Source: Rhizobiaceae bacterium (lineage in GTDB: Bacteria > Pseudomonadota > Alphaproteobacteria > Rhizobiales > Rhizobiaceae). Taken from it: DNA of 64,000 nucleotides. The notes beneath the pieces are model-generated. The model saw nothing but the letters and a program-made list of their open reading frames with translations. It had not been told where the DNA came from and did no database searches. The DNA lies in the NCBI GenBank assembly GCA_025698895.1, contig JAILWO010000001.1, positions 469,001 to 533,000 on the forward strand, given 5' to 3'. A program made the position numbers and the translations under genes. Position 1 is the first letter of the stretch; each line of letters opens with the position of its first letter. Shown here piece after piece: positions 52,139 through 62,380 of the stretch.

Positions 52139-53095
52139 TTAACCCGCCCGCGGATGCGCGGCCGCATGCACCTCGAGAAGGCGTTCGGCGTCGACGCCGG
52201 CATAGATCTGCGTGGTCGACAGCGAGGCGTGGCCCAGTAGTTCCTGAATCGTCCTCAGGTCGCCGCCGCGGCCCAGCAGATGGGTCGCGAAGGAATGGCG
52301 CAACGCGTGCGGCGTGGCGCTGTCGGGCAGATCGAGGGCCGAACGCAGCCGGCGCATGGCGCGCTGGACGATGGCCGGATCGAGCCGCTTGCCGCGCGCG
52401 CCGAGGAAGAGCGGGCCGTCCGGCGCGAGATGCCAGGGGCAAAGCATGCGATAGGCCGAGACGGCTTCTATCGCCACTGGCAAAACCGGCACGATGCGCG
52501 TCTTGCCGCCCTTGCCGGTCACCCTCAGCGTCGTGCGACCCGGACCGGCCAGGTCGGCCGGTGTCAGCGCCAGCGCTTCGGAGATGCGCAGCCCGCAGGC
52601 ATAGAGCAGTGTCAGCACGGCGGCGTCGCGCGCCGCGATCCACGGTTCCTCGGCCAGTTGCTCCGCAGCCGACACCACGCGCTTGGCATCGGGCGCCGTG
52701 AGCGGGCGGGGCAGCGATTTCGGCTGGCGCGGCGCGCGGATGGCGACTGCGCCGGCCGAATTGGCGAGACCGCGCCTTTCCATATGGCGCAGCAGCGAGC
52801 GTATGCCAGCGAGCATGCGCGCCAGCGTGCGCGCACCCGCCCCTTCCCCGCGACGCCGCGCCAGGAAGGCACGAAGATCGGCCGGTCTCAACTCCGCTAT
52901 GTCGGCGATGCCCGGAGGACCGCCCAGATGCCCCGTCAGGAAGGCCAGGAACTGGCGCGTGTCGCGCTCATAAGCCTCGACCGTCTCCGGCGAAAGCCGT
53001 CGTTCGGATGCCAGCGCCGACAGCCAGATCTCCCGCGCCGCGGCCAGGTCGGGCCGGGCGTTGACCAGAAATCCCTCGTCCTTCACTGCCGGCAC
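52139..53095 (-). CDS. xerC: Tyrosine recombinase XerC
   Basis: 318-aa site-specific recombinase that, with XerD at dif, resolves chromosome dimers. N-terminal SAM-like core-binding domain (about 20-110), catalytic domain after. The active-site set is complete: R170 (ACGLRISEAL), K195 (TGKGGK), H263 and R266 (HALRHSFATHLL), H289 (LLGHASL) and nucleophile Y298 (TQIYAGVD). The GTG at 53095 is preferred; a longer frame overlaps rimM. The start is uncertain by a few codons. Divergent from rimM. Confidence 0.92.
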   Translation of the reverse strand: MPAVKDEGFLVNARPDLAAAREIWLSALASERRLSPETVEAYERDTRQFLAFLTGHLGGPPGIADIAELRPADLRAFLARRRGEGAGARTLARMLAGIRSLLRHMERRGLANSAGAVAIRAPRQPKSLPRPLTAPDAKRVVSAAEQLAEEPWIAARDAAVLTLLYACGLRISEALALTPADLAGPGRTTLRVTGKGGKTRIVPVLPVAIEAVSAYRMLCPWHLAPDGPLFLGARGKRLDPAIVQRAMRRLRSALDLPDSATPHALRHSFATHLLGRGGDLRTIQELLGHASLSTTQIYAGVDAERLLEVHAAAHPRAG

Positions 53096-53165
53096 GCTCC
53101 GCTTCACCTTGACACCGTCTCGGCGGCAGGAAATCACCGCTGTGTTGATTTTGACTGAAGGACCG

Positions 53166-53705
53166 ATGACGAAGCTGCCGAACCCCGTATTGCTCGGCGT
53201 GATCGGCGCCCCGCACGGCGTGCGCGGCGAGATCCGCGTCAAGCCTTTCACGGCCGACCCTCTTTCGCTTGGCGACTACGGCCCTCTTTCGGACGCGCAG
53301 GGACGCAGATTGACCGTCGAGGCGATCCGGCCGGCGAAATCGGTCGTCGTGGTCCGGTTCAAGGAGATCACGACGCGAGAGGCCGCCGAGGCCCTGAATG
53401 GAGTGGAGCTCTTCGTCGACCGCTCGGCCCTGCCCGCCGCGGACGACGAGGACGAGTTCTACCATGCCGATCTGATCGGGCTGGAAGCCCGAGACGAGAC
53501 CGGAGCGCCGCTGGGTCGGGTGACCGCCTTCCACGACTTCGGCGCGGGCGACATCATGGAGATCATGCCGGTTTCGGGTCGAGCGGTCCTGGTTCCGTTC
53601 ACGCGGGTCGCCGTGCCGGTAGTTGATATCCAGGCTGGCACCGTCGTCGTAGACCGGCAGGCGGCGGGACTCGACGACGGTTCCGCCAGCGGAGACGGCG
53701 AATGA
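53166..53705 (+). CDS. rimM: Ribosome maturation factor RimM
   Basis: 179-aa 16S rRNA processing factor: RimM N-domain with [20 protein letters not shown] at the start and a PRC-barrel in about 95-170 ([36 protein letters not shown]). GAAGGA precedes the ATG at 53166. Overlaps trmD by ATGA, then rplS: the conserved rimM-trmD-rplS order. rpsP, often first, is not here, since xerC lies upstream. Confidence 0.94.
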   Translation: MTKLPNPVLLGVIGAPHGVRGEIRVKPFTADPLSLGDYGPLSDAQGRRLTVEAIRPAKSVVVVRFKEITTREAAEALNGVELFVDRSALPAADDEDEFYHADLIGLEARDETGAPLGRVTAFHDFGAGDIMEIMPVSGRAVLVPFTRVAVPVVDIQAGTVVVDRQAAGLDDGSASGDGE

Positions 53706-54412
53706 CTTTCCGCGCCACCATACTCACGCTTTATCCGGACATGTTTCCCGGCCCGCTCGGCCATTCGCTGTCCGGCCGCGCGCTCGGCGAAGGCCTCTGG
53801 TCGCTGGAGACGGTCCACATCCGCGATTTCGGCATCGGCCGCCACCGCGCGGTCGACGATACGCCGGCCGGCGGTGGCGCGGGGATGGTGATGCGCGCCG
53901 ACGTGCTTGCCGCCGCGATCGACCATGCCGCCATGCCATCCGATCCTCGTCCCAGGCTCCTGATGAGCCCGCGCGGCCGGCCGCTCGACCAGCGCCGCGT
54001 GCGCGAGCTGGCGGGGGGCGGCGGCATCGTCATCGTCTGCGGCCGCTTCGAAGGCATCGACCAGCGGGTCATCGAGGCGCGTGGCCTGGAGGAGGTCTCC
54101 ATCGGCGACTACATCCTTTCAGGCGGCGAGATCGCGGCAATGGTCCTGCTTGACGCCACGGTCAGGCTGCTGCCGGGCGTCATGGGCAATGCCGAATCCG
54201 GCAGTCACGAGAGTTTCGAGACCGGATTGCTCGAACATCCCCATTATACCAGGCCGCCGGAATTCGAGGGCCGCGCCATTCCCGAGGTGCTGCAGTCAGG
54301 CAACCATGCGCGCATCGAGGCATGGCGCGAGGCCGAGGCCCGGCGGCTGACCGTCGAAAGACGTCCCGATCTGCTGGCCGGCGGGATCAAAAAGCCGCCC
54401 GCCGGGACGTGA
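53702..54412 (+). CDS. trmD: tRNA (guanine-N1)-methyltransferase TrmD
   Basis: 236-aa SPOUT enzyme making m1G37 in tRNA. Start [19 protein letters not shown]; trefoil-knot SAM site [15 protein letters not shown] and [20 protein letters not shown]-terminal tRNA-binding domain with [15 protein letters not shown]. Slightly shorter than E. coli TrmD. Translationally coupled to rimM. The 201-bp gap to rplS holds no gene. Confidence 0.95.
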   Translation: MTFRATILTLYPDMFPGPLGHSLSGRALGEGLWSLETVHIRDFGIGRHRAVDDTPAGGGAGMVMRADVLAAAIDHAAMPSDPRPRLLMSPRGRPLDQRRVRELAGGGGIVIVCGRFEGIDQRVIEARGLEEVSIGDYILSGGEIAAMVLLDATVRLLPGVMGNAESGSHESFETGLLEHPHYTRPPEFEGRAIPEVLQSGNHARIEAWREAEARRLTVERRPDLLAGGIKKPPAGT

Positions 54413-54613
54413 CAAAGCCGCGGGATTGGTGTATCCGCGCGGCCGGCCGGATGAATAGATCCGGAACCGTCAACCGATGACGGCGCATTCGCCCCTGCCA
54501 CAACCGGACCCTCGCCACATTCGTGGCACCGGCGCGGCATAGACCAGCGGCACGGGCCGAGGGTCGAGAGCAGGGCGCTCTGGCTGGTCAAACAACAAAG
54601 AAGGTTCACGCCG

Positions 54614-55105
54614 ATGGACATCATCCGCGAACTCGAGGCCGAGCAGGCCACCAAGATCGAAGCCAAGCGCACGCTACCCGAATTCCAGCCCGGCGACACG
54701 GTCCGCGTCCAGGTGCGCGTCACCGAGGGCAGCCGCACCCGCCTGCAGGCCTATGAGGGCGTGTGCATCGCCCGCTCCGGCGCGGGCATCCACGAGAACT
54801 TCACCGTGCGCAAGATTTCCTACGGCGAGGGCGTCGAGCGCGTCTTCCCCGTCTACTCGCCGCTGGTCGAGGCCGTCGAGGTCGTGCGCCGCGGCAAGGT
54901 CCGTCGCGCCAAGCTCTATTACCTGCGCGACCGTCGCGGCAAGTCGGCCCGCATCTCCGAGAACACCGGCGTTCGCGCCCGCAAGCTGAACGAGGCCGAG
55001 CGCGAGGCCTGGGCCTCGGAGAAGGCGCGGCTGGAAGCCGAGAAGGTCGCCGCAGCCGAGGCGCTGGCCGCGGAGAAGGCAGCCGCCGAGGCGAACGCGG
55101 AGTAG
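54614..55105 (+). CDS. rplS: 50S ribosomal protein L19
   Basis: 163-aa large-subunit protein at the 30S-50S interface. The L19 core is [45 protein letters not shown], and [23 protein letters not shown] (in parts). After residue about 120 comes an Ala/Glu/Lys-rich helical tail ([17 protein letters not shown]), common in alphaproteobacteria. Start at 54614 with AAGAAGG upstream; a terminator follows. Confidence 0.96.
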   Translation: MDIIRELEAEQATKIEAKRTLPEFQPGDTVRVQVRVTEGSRTRLQAYEGVCIARSGAGIHENFTVRKISYGEGVERVFPVYSPLVEAVEVVRRGKVRRAKLYYLRDRRGKSARISENTGVRARKLNEAEREAWASEKARLEAEKVAAAEALAAEKAAAEANAE

Positions 55106-55128
55106 AGATCGCCGCGGCATCGAGACAA

Positions 55129-55157
55129 GGGCGTCGGCCATGTCCGGCGCCCTTTTT
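55129..55157 (+). terminator. Rho-independent terminator after rplS
   Basis: GGGCGTCGG (55129-55137) pairs with CCGGCGCCC (55144-55152), one T-G wobble, loop of 6, then five T (55153-55157). It closes rimM-trmD-rplS. Confidence 0.8.
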
Positions 55158-55241
55158 GCATGCGGCGACGGGATGACGCACGGGCAAGACATTCCCGGCT
55201 CGTGCCTGTATCCTGCCGGACGAACCTTCCCGGAAACTGGA

Positions 55242-55892
55242 ATGGAGACGACGCGGCTCATGACGACAGGCAAGGAAACGGCGCTCGAACGGGTCTACGG
55301 ATCAACCAACATAGATGATCTGACGGATGCCTATTCGGGCTGGGCGGCCGACTATGACCGCGAGACGGCCGAGCGCGGCTATCTCCTGCCCTTTTTCATC
55401 ACCGCCTTCGTGGCGCGCCACGTGCCACGCTCCGACGGGCCGATCCTTGACGCGGGCTGCGGGACGGGCCTCAGCGGCCCCTCGCTCGTAGCGCTCGGCT
55501 ATCCCGAGATCGAGGGCCTCGACATGTCGCGCGAGATGCTCGAGGTGGCCATCAGCCGAAATGTCTACAAGCGCCTGGCGATCGGCCGCCTTGGAGAGGA
55601 CCTTCCCTTCCATGACGACTATTTCGCTGCCGTCATCGCGTCCGGCGTCTTCACGCTGGGCCATGCGCCGGCCGAGGGATTTCGCGAACTTGCCCGCGTC
55701 ACACGGCCCGGCGGCCACGTCATCGCGACCGTCCGAGACTCGATCCTGACCTCGGACGGCTTTCGCAAGATCTTCACCGAACTCGAAAAAACCCGGCGCT
55801 GGCAGGTGATCGAGGAAACGAAACCCTTTCGGGCCTTCGCATTGGCGGAACCGGAAGCGACGGTCAGGTGTTTCGTCTTCCGCGTCATCTAG
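55242..55892 (+). CDS. Class I SAM-dependent methyltransferase
   Basis: 216 aa. SAM motif I ILDAGCGTGLSGPSLVALGY, acidic end of strand two EGLDMSREML, motif post-I GRLGEDLPFHDDYFAAVIASG and motif II ARVTRPGGHVIATV. The N-terminus has the ANDDLTDAYSGWAADYDRETAERGY type region seen in UbiE/WBSCR27-like methyltransferases. Substrate unknown. Start uncertain: ATG at 55242 or 55260, neither with a strong ribosome-binding site. A mgtC-like gene follows 16 bp on. Confidence 0.8.
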   Translation: METTRLMTTGKETALERVYGSTNIDDLTDAYSGWAADYDRETAERGYLLPFFITAFVARHVPRSDGPILDAGCGTGLSGPSLVALGYPEIEGLDMSREMLEVAISRNVYKRLAIGRLGEDLPFHDDYFAAVIASGVFTLGHAPAEGFRELARVTRPGGHVIATVRDSILTSDGFRKIFTELEKTRRWQVIEETKPFRAFALAEPEATVRCFVFRVI

Positions 55893-55908
55893 AAGCCAGG
55901 GCTCCTTC

Positions 55909-56454
55909 ATGGAAGCCATTTCAGACATCGGCCATTCCACCTATCTGTCCTTCACGGCCATAGCCGCGCGCCTCGGGCTGGCGACCCTGCTCGGCGCGGT
56001 TCTCGGCTTCGAGCGCGAGTGGCGCGAGCGGCCGGCCGGTCTCAGGACCCACATACTGGTCTGCCTGGCGGCGGCGATCGTCGCCCTCCTGTCGATCGAA
56101 ATGACCCATGCCACCTATTTTTCCGGCGACGAGATCAGGCTTGATCCGATCCGCCTGATCGAGGCCGTCACGGCGGGTGTCGCCTTTCTCGCGGCGGGGA
56201 TGATCATCTTCGCGCGAGGCGAGGTGCATGGCCTGACCACCGGGGCCGGCATGTGGCTGGCCGGCGCGATCGGCCTGTGCTGCGGCCTGGGTTTCTGGCA
56301 GATCGCCACATTCGCGACCGGACTGGCCCTGATCGTCCTGATCCTGCTCAGGCAGCTCGAAAAGGGTCTCAATCTGAAGTCCGAAAAGGAAGAGAAACTC
56401 GACACCCTGGACGCCGAGCAGCCAGCCCGGGGAAAAATGCGACCCAAGCCGTGA
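55909..56454 (+). CDS. MgtC/SapB family membrane protein
   Basis: 181 aa with four to five hydrophobic spans. MgtC family motifs: RLGLATLLGAVLGFEREWRERPAGLRTHILVCLAAA (in parts) and AGVAFLAAGMIIFARGEVHGLTTGAGMWLAGAIGL (in parts). The C-terminal 35 residues are charged and cytoplasmic. MgtC proteins affect Mg2+ limitation survival or inhibit ATP synthase, but short SapB types are poorly known. GGGCTCC lies before the ATG at 55909. Confidence 0.87.
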   Translation: MEAISDIGHSTYLSFTAIAARLGLATLLGAVLGFEREWRERPAGLRTHILVCLAAAIVALLSIEMTHATYFSGDEIRLDPIRLIEAVTAGVAFLAAGMIIFARGEVHGLTTGAGMWLAGAIGLCCGLGFWQIATFATGLALIVLILLRQLEKGLNLKSEKEEKLDTLDAEQPARGKMRPKP

Positions 56455-56493
56455 CAATTGCCCAGCGTCCCCAAGGCTGGTAAGAACGTCGGC

Positions 56494-56610
56494 ATGGAAG
56501 AACTCTTCGGCATTCCCGCCTATCGGCGCTTCGCGCTGCAGGACCGCAAGCGCCTGCCTTCGCGCTTCTTCGCGCGGCTTTGCGGCGCGCGCATCTGCCG
56601 GCTCGGCTGA
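56494..56610 (+). CDS. Possible small basic protein (38 aa) upstream of leuC
   Basis: ATG at 56494 to TGA at 56610: MEELFGIPAYRRFALQDRKR followed by an arginine-, cysteine-rich end (RFFARLCGARICRLG). GGTAAGAA lies about 10 nt upstream. There is no leucine run, so it is not a leu leader peptide, and no attenuator-like T-tract follows. Coding status is unproven. Confidence 0.3.
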   Translation: MEELFGIPAYRRFALQDRKRLPSRFFARLCGARICRLG

Positions 56611-56675
56611 AGCCCCGCCCGCCTGGCGCCATGCGCCGGGCAAACCTTGCTTCCATATCGACGGATTGACGCAAA

Positions 56676-58085
56676 ATGACCGCTGCACGCACCCTCTACG
56701 ACAAGATCTTCGACGACCATCTGGTCGACCGTCAGGACGACGGCACCTGTCTGCTCTGGATCGACCGTCACCTCGTCCACGAGGTGACCAGCCCGCAGGC
56801 CTTCGAGGGGCTGCGCATGGCCGGCCGCAAGGTTCGCCATCCCGAGCGCACGCTCGCCGTGGTCGATCACAACGTGCCGACGACGCCCGACCGCAAGATC
56901 GGCATCAAGAACGAGGAAAGCCGCATCCAGGTCGAGGCGCTGGCGAAGAACGCGGCCGATTTCGACATCGAGTACTACAATGAGGCCGACATCCGGCAGG
57001 GCATCGTCCACATCATCGGCCCCGAACAGGGTTTCACCCTGCCCGGCATGACGATCGTCTGCGGCGACAGCCATACCTCCACCCACGGCGCCTTCGGCGC
57101 GCTGGCGCACGGCATAGGCACCTCCGAGGTCGAGCATGTGCTCGCCACCCAGACGCTCATCCAGCGCAAGGCGAAGAACATGCTCGTCCAGGTGGACGGC
57201 GCGCTTCCGGCCGGTGTCACGGCCAAGGACGTCATCCTGGCCATCATCGGCGAGATCGGCACCGCCGGCGGCACGGGCTATGTCATCGAATATGCCGGCG
57301 AAGCGATCCGGCAGCTCACGATGGAAGGCCGCATGACCGTCTGCAACATGTCGATCGAAGGCGGCGCCCGTGCCGGCATGATCGCGCCCGACGAGACGAC
57401 TTATGCCTATATCAAGGACCGGCCCCGAGCACCCCGGGGACAGGCCTGGGACATGGCCCGCGCCTATTGGGAGACGCTGCGCTCGGACGAGGGCGCGCAT
57501 TTCGACCGGGTCGTGAAGCTGGACGCGGCCAACCTGCCGCCGATCGTCACCTGGGGCTCCTCGCCCGAGGACGTGGTCTCGGTGACCGGCGAAGTGCCCG
57601 ATCCGACCGCGATTCCCGACGAGAACAAGCGCCAGTCCAAGATGCGCGCGCTCGACTATATGGGCCTCACGCCCGGCACGAAGATCATCGACATCGAACT
57701 CGACCGCGTCTTCATCGGTTCGTGCACCAATGGCCGTATCGAGGACCTTCGCGCGGCGGCCGCCGTGATCGGCGGACGCAAGGTGCATGAGCGCGTCAAT
57801 GCCATGGTCGTCCCCGGTTCCGGGCTGGTCAAGCAGCAGGCCGAGCAGGAAGGGCTCGACAAGATCTTCATCGACGCCGGTTTCGAATGGCGCGAGCCCG
57901 GCTGTTCCATGTGCCTGGCCATGAACGACGACCGGCTGAAGCCGCAGGAGCGCTGCGCTTCCACCTCAAACCGCAATTTCGAGGGGCGCCAGGGCTTCAA
58001 GGGTCGCACCCATCTGGTTTCGCCAGCGATGGCGGCCGCCGCCGCCATCGCTGGACGCTTCGTCGACATCCGCGACTGGCGCTGA
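56676..58085 (+). CDS. leuC: 3-isopropylmalate dehydratase large subunit
   Basis: 469-aa aconitase-family subunit of leucine synthesis, isomerising 2- to 3-isopropylmalate with LeuD. 4Fe-4S ligands: C350 (IGSCTNGR), C410 and C413 ([11 protein letters not shown]). Other family blocks are [33 protein letters not shown] (in parts). Start ATG at 56676 has no clear ribosome-binding site (CGGATTGACGC). leuD is not adjacent. After the stop a G/C-rich stem (GTCCCC at 58094-58099 with GGGGAC at 58115-58120) lacks a T-tract. Confidence 0.96.
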   Translation: MTAARTLYDKIFDDHLVDRQDDGTCLLWIDRHLVHEVTSPQAFEGLRMAGRKVRHPERTLAVVDHNVPTTPDRKIGIKNEESRIQVEALAKNAADFDIEYYNEADIRQGIVHIIGPEQGFTLPGMTIVCGDSHTSTHGAFGALAHGIGTSEVEHVLATQTLIQRKAKNMLVQVDGALPAGVTAKDVILAIIGEIGTAGGTGYVIEYAGEAIRQLTMEGRMTVCNMSIEGGARAGMIAPDETTYAYIKDRPRAPRGQAWDMARAYWETLRSDEGAHFDRVVKLDAANLPPIVTWGSSPEDVVSVTGEVPDPTAIPDENKRQSKMRALDYMGLTPGTKIIDIELDRVFIGSCTNGRIEDLRAAAAVIGGRKVHERVNAMVVPGSGLVKQQAEQEGLDKIFIDAGFEWREPGCSMCLAMNDDRLKPQERCASTSNRNFEGRQGFKGRTHLVSPAMAAAAAIAGRFVDIRDWR

Positions 58086-58234
58086 ACCTCCACGTCCCCG
58101 CTGGCGGCGCTGGTGGGGACTGGCCTGGATTCCCGGGACAATGCGCCGCCGGGTCGGGCTTTTTGCCGTTCGGTTAAGATTATCTTCGGGTTGCGCCGGT
58201 AGCCTCCCCGCGAGCCTTCCATTGGAACACACCC

Positions 58235-59431
58235 ATGACCGGCGCGGGTTTCATCCTTGCCATCAACCTGATCGTCGCGGGATTGCTCGCCGCGGCATTT
58301 CTGGCGATTGCCGCTTATGACCGGCGCCGCGTGGCCGGTCGCTGGATGGCGCTCGGCTACGGCCTGCTGATGGTCTATTTCGGACTGGAGTTCGTGATCG
58401 CGAGCGTCGGCCGCTTGCCGGTGGTGCTGGTGGGGGCTTTCGCGGCGTGCCTGGCCGCGCTCCTTGCGATGAACGTCGCGCTGGCCCGCAAATATGCCGA
58501 TCGGGTTCCGTGGCGTCTGCTCATAGCGCTGTTCGTGGTTTCGGTGGCGGTCAACATCGCCATCCTGCCGCTGCCGCGCGAAAGCTTCCTGCGCCAGATG
58601 CTTTATCAGCTGCCTTATTTCGCGATGGGCGCGGCCGGCGTGAAGATCGTGTTTGAGGCGAAGCACCGTCGGGGCCTCGACAGTCTTCTGGTCGGTGTCC
58701 TCGCCGCCTTCTCCCTCCAGTTCGTGGCCAAGCCGTTCCTGGCGATCGGCTTCGGCGGCGTCGGCGCTCACCCGTCCCAATACATCACCACGACCTACGC
58801 CCAGATTTCGCAATCGATGGGCACCGTCTTCGTGCTCGCCATGGCGCTTCTGATGATGGTCATCCTGATGCGGGACATTGCCGGCGACCTGGCCAGACGC
58901 TCGGAAATCGACGCATTGTCAGGCCTGCTCAACCGTCGCGGCTTCGAGGACAGGATGCGCTCCTGCCTGCGCCGGGCCGCCCAATCCGGTGTCCCTGTAT
59001 CGCTGGTCATCTGCGACCTCGATCGCTTCAAGGCCGTCAACGATACCTACGGCCATGCGGCGGGCGACCAGGCGATCACGGTTTTCGCCGAGACGCTGCG
59101 CGCGCAACTGCGCCCGGATGACATCGCCGCCAGGATCGGCGGCGAGGAATTCGCCGTCATGCTGCCGGCCACGAATCTCGCGGCCGCGCGCCTTTTCGCC
59201 GAAAGCGTGCGGGCAGCAATATCCTCGGTCCGCATCGACGTTCTGCCGGCCGCCGAGCGGCTGACGGCCAGCTTCGGCGTAGCCGAATTGCTGCGCGGCG
59301 AGCACTCTTCGGAACTGATGCACCGCGCCGACTCAGCCCTGTACAAGGCCAAACGAGCCGGCCGCGACCGGGTCAGACTGGCGCCGTCGGCCGACAATGA
59401 CGCGGGCCGCGACGCGCAGGTCGCGTCTTGA
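58235..59431 (+). CDS. Membrane diguanylate cyclase (GGDEF)
   Basis: 398 aa. Six or so hydrophobic helices in 1-210 form an integral sensor domain I cannot assign to a named family. The GGDEF domain follows (about 220-390) with an active GGEEF at 302-306 and substrate-binding DLDRFKAVNDTYGHAAGD. The inhibitory RxxD motif (RPDD, 293-296) sits five residues before GGEEF, so product feedback inhibition is expected. No EAL domain. It makes cyclic-di-GMP; stands alone, convergent with priA 3 bp away. Confidence 0.9.
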   Translation: MTGAGFILAINLIVAGLLAAAFLAIAAYDRRRVAGRWMALGYGLLMVYFGLEFVIASVGRLPVVLVGAFAACLAALLAMNVALARKYADRVPWRLLIALFVVSVAVNIAILPLPRESFLRQMLYQLPYFAMGAAGVKIVFEAKHRRGLDSLLVGVLAAFSLQFVAKPFLAIGFGGVGAHPSQYITTTYAQISQSMGTVFVLAMALLMMVILMRDIAGDLARRSEIDALSGLLNRRGFEDRMRSCLRRAAQSGVPVSLVICDLDRFKAVNDTYGHAAGDQAITVFAETLRAQLRPDDIAARIGGEEFAVMLPATNLAAARLFAESVRAAISSVRIDVLPAAERLTASFGVAELLRGEHSSELMHRADSALYKAKRAGRDRVRLAPSADNDAGRDAQVAS

Positions 59432-59434
59432 ACC

Positions 59435-61618
59435 TCACAGGAAGCTTTGGGGATCGACGTCGACGCTGACGCGGACCGAGCCGCGCGGCTTCGGTCCCCC
59501 GGCGATCATCTGCCTGAGATAAGCCTGAATGTCCGCCCGCCGCGAGCCCTGCACCAGGAGCCTGAAGCGGTGGCGGCCGGCGACAAGCGCCAGCGGCGCC
59601 TCGGCCGGTCCGAGCACGCTCAACTCGTCGGTGGGCGGCGCGGCGCGGCGCAGCGCGCGCGCGTGGGTCTCGGCATCGGCCTTCGATTCGGCGCTGACGA
59701 TCAGCGAGGCCAGTCGTCCGAAAGGCGGCAGCAGGCCGCGTTCGCGCTCGGCGATCTCGCGCGCGTAGAATTCACCCGCGTCCCCCGACACGAGCGCGCG
59801 CATGACGGGATGCTCGGGCTGAAAGGTCTGGATCAGACCAAGGCTCCTGCCCCCCGAGCGGCCGGCGCGTCCGGTCACCTGGTTCAGAAGCTGGAAGGTG
59901 CGCTCGGCGGCGCGCGGATCGCCGTTCGCCAGGCCCAGGTCGGCATCGACCACCGCCACCAGCGTCATGTTCGGAAAGTTGTGGCCCTTGGCGACCAGCT
60001 GCGTCCCGATCACGATATCGGCCTCGCCCCGCGCGATCGCCTCCAGTTCCAGCCGCAGCCGGCGCGTGCCGCCAAGAATGTCCGACGACAGCACCACGAT
60101 GCGGGCGTCGGGAAAATGCGAGACCGCCTCCTCGGCGATACGCTCGACCCCCGGACCGCAGGCCACCAGATGGTCCAGCGTGCCGCATTCCGGACAGGCA
60201 TCCGGGCGCGGCTGCGAATGGCCGCAGTGATGGCAGGCAAGCTGCCCGCGAAACCGGTGCTCCACCAGCCAGGTCGAGCATTGCGGACACTGGAAGCGAT
60301 GGCCGCAGACCCGGCACAGCGTCAGCGGCGCGTAGCCACGCCGATTGAGGAACAGCAGCGACTGCTCGCCCCGCTCCAGCGTCCGCGCCACCGCCTCGAC
60401 CGTGACAGGCGACAGAAACGCGCCGCGCGCGGGCGGCGAGCGGCGCATGTCGACCGCCCTGAGTTCGGGAAGCGTGGCATTCGCGTAGCGGGCGGAAAGG
60501 GCGAGCCGCTGATAGCGCCCCGTATCGGCGTTGACGCGGCTTTCCACCGAGGGCGTCGCCGATGCCAGGATGACCGGAAAGCCGCCCATATTCGCGCGCA
60601 CCACGGCCATGTCGCGCGCATTGTAGACGACCCTGTCCTCCTGCTTGTAGGCGGGGTCGTGCTCCTCGTCGACGACGATCAGCCCCAGCTCCTTGTACGG
60701 CAGGAACAGCGCCGATCGCGCGCCCGCCACGACCCGTACCCGGCCCTCGGCCGCCTGCCGCCACACTTTCTCCCGCATTCTGGGCGGCAGATCGGAGTGC
60801 CATTCCGCCGGCCTGGCGCCGAACCGGTTCTCGAACCGCTCCAGGAATGCCTGGGTCAGCGCGATCTCAGGGATCAGAACCAAGGCCTGCTTCCCCTGCC
60901 TCACGGTTTCGGCGACGGCCTCGAAATAGACCTCTGTCTTGCCCGATCCGGTCACGCCGTCGAGCAGCGTGGCCGAAAAGCCGCCCGCCCCCACCTTGCA
61001 CGCGAGCGCCTCCGCCGCCTCGGCCTGGTCCACCGTCAGGTCCGGTGGCCCATGGTCGGGATCCGGCGCCGCCACGACGGGTGGGGGCGGCAGCATCACC
61101 TTCTCGAACATGCCTTGCCCGTAAAGTCCGTCGATCACCGACGGCGTCACGCCGGCCGCGTGGGCCAGCCCGGACCGTGTCCACGGAAAACCGCCGGCGC
61201 ACAGTTCAAGCACGCGCGACCGGGCCGCGGTCATGCGTTCAGGTTTCGCACCCGTCGCCTGCAGCGCTTCGATCAGCGGTTCGGGATCGAAGGCCGCGGG
61301 CGCCCGCAGTGCCATGCGCGCCACAAGTCCCGGCGGCGTCAGCGTGTAGTGCCCGACCCAGTCGATGAAGCGACGCATGTCGTCCGGTATCGGCGGGCAG
61401 TCGAAGACCTGCGAGATCGCCCGGAGCCGCTTGGGTTCGATCGCCTCGCCCGGTCCGTCCCAGACGATTCCAGCCACCTCGCGCGGGCCAAGCGGCACAC
61501 GCACGATCGCGCCTGGCGGCGCCTCGACGCCTTCCGGCACCGCATAGGAATAAGGTCTTTCGGCCGGCATGGGCACCAGAACCGGCACAACCGCCCGACG
61601 CGGCGAATCTTTGCTCAT
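59435..61618 (-). CDS. priA: Primosomal replication protein N' PriA
   Basis: 727-aa superfamily 2 helicase restarting stalled replication forks. 3' DNA-binding domain at about 1-110, Walker A GVTGSGKT (221-228), DEEH box [15 protein letters not shown], and the zinc cluster with [24 protein letters not shown] and CPECG around 440-485. The last part has [19 protein letters not shown] and QVTGRAGR helicase motifs. Complete. Start at 61618; the opposite-strand aldolase gene begins 86 bp away. Confidence 0.95.
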   Translation of the reverse strand: MSKDSPRRAVVPVLVPMPAERPYSYAVPEGVEAPPGAIVRVPLGPREVAGIVWDGPGEAIEPKRLRAISQVFDCPPIPDDMRRFIDWVGHYTLTPPGLVARMALRAPAAFDPEPLIEALQATGAKPERMTAARSRVLELCAGGFPWTRSGLAHAAGVTPSVIDGLYGQGMFEKVMLPPPPVVAAPDPDHGPPDLTVDQAEAAEALACKVGAGGFSATLLDGVTGSGKTEVYFEAVAETVRQGKQALVLIPEIALTQAFLERFENRFGARPAEWHSDLPPRMREKVWRQAAEGRVRVVAGARSALFLPYKELGLIVVDEEHDPAYKQEDRVVYNARDMAVVRANMGGFPVILASATPSVESRVNADTGRYQRLALSARYANATLPELRAVDMRRSPPARGAFLSPVTVEAVARTLERGEQSLLFLNRRGYAPLTLCRVCGHRFQCPQCSTWLVEHRFRGQLACHHCGHSQPRPDACPECGTLDHLVACGPGVERIAEEAVSHFPDARIVVLSSDILGGTRRLRLELEAIARGEADIVIGTQLVAKGHNFPNMTLVAVVDADLGLANGDPRAAERTFQLLNQVTGRAGRSGGRSLGLIQTFQPEHPVMRALVSGDAGEFYAREIAERERGLLPPFGRLASLIVSAESKADAETHARALRRAAPPTDELSVLGPAEAPLALVAGRHRFRLLVQGSRRADIQAYLRQMIAGGPKPRGSVRVSVDVDPQSFL

Positions 61619-61704
61619 CGGACGTGACCTTGCCCGGTTCTTGCGTTAGAGCAAGGCCCGAAAAGCCCCGCCCGGCGGGATCGCATCGAACAGGGAGCTC
61701 ACCC

Positions 61705-62358
61705 ATGAAATTCTTTGTCGACACGGCGGACGTCAAGGAGATCAGGGAGCTCAACGAGCTCGGCCTGGTCGACGGCGTGACCACCAATCCCTCGCTCATC
61801 CTCAAGTCCGGCGGCTCGATCACCGAGGTCACGAAGGAGATCTGCGGCATCGTCGACGGCCCGGTTTCGGCCGAGGTCGTTGCGACCGACTACGCGCAGA
61901 TGATGAAGGAAGCCGACGTGCTGTCCAAGATCGCCGACAACATCTGCATCAAGGTGCCGTTGACGCTGGACGGGCTGAAGGCCTGCAAGGCGCTCACCTC
62001 GGACGGCCGCGCCGTCAATGTCACGCTGTGCTTTTCGGCCAACCAGGCGCTGCTGGCCGCCAAGGCCGGGGCCACCTTCATCTCGCCTTTCATAGGCCGC
62101 GTCGACGATATCGGCATCGACGGGATGGAGCTCATTGGCGAGATCAGGACGATCTACGACAATTACGACTTCAAGACCGAGATCCTCGCCGCCTCGATCC
62201 GCACGGTCAATCACGTCAAGCAGGCCGCCATGATCGGCGCCGACGTCGGCACCATGCCGCCAGCGACGCTGCGGGCGCTGGTGAAGCATCCGCTGACCGA
62301 CAAGGGGCTGGAGTCATTCCTGGCCGACTGGGCCAAGACCGGTCAGACGATCGCCTGA
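61705..62358 (+). CDS. fsa: Fructose-6-phosphate aldolase/transaldolase (small Tal/Fsa type)
   Basis: 217-aa TIM-barrel enzyme of the short transaldolase/FSA family. [20 protein letters not shown] and GVTTNPSLI open it; the Schiff-base lysine is K83 in [30 protein letters not shown] and [12 protein letters not shown] follow. Short forms act as transaldolase or as fructose-6-phosphate aldolase; which one cannot be decided here. Together with tkt and rpe it completes pentose phosphate recycling. GGGAG 10 nt before the ATG at 61705. Confidence 0.9.
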   Translation: MKFFVDTADVKEIRELNELGLVDGVTTNPSLILKSGGSITEVTKEICGIVDGPVSAEVVATDYAQMMKEADVLSKIADNICIKVPLTLDGLKACKALTSDGRAVNVTLCFSANQALLAAKAGATFISPFIGRVDDIGIDGMELIGEIRTIYDNYDFKTEILAASIRTVNHVKQAAMIGADVGTMPPATLRALVKHPLTDKGLESFLADWAKTGQTIA

Positions 62359-62380
62359 GTAGCAGGTTTCGCGGCGGCTC

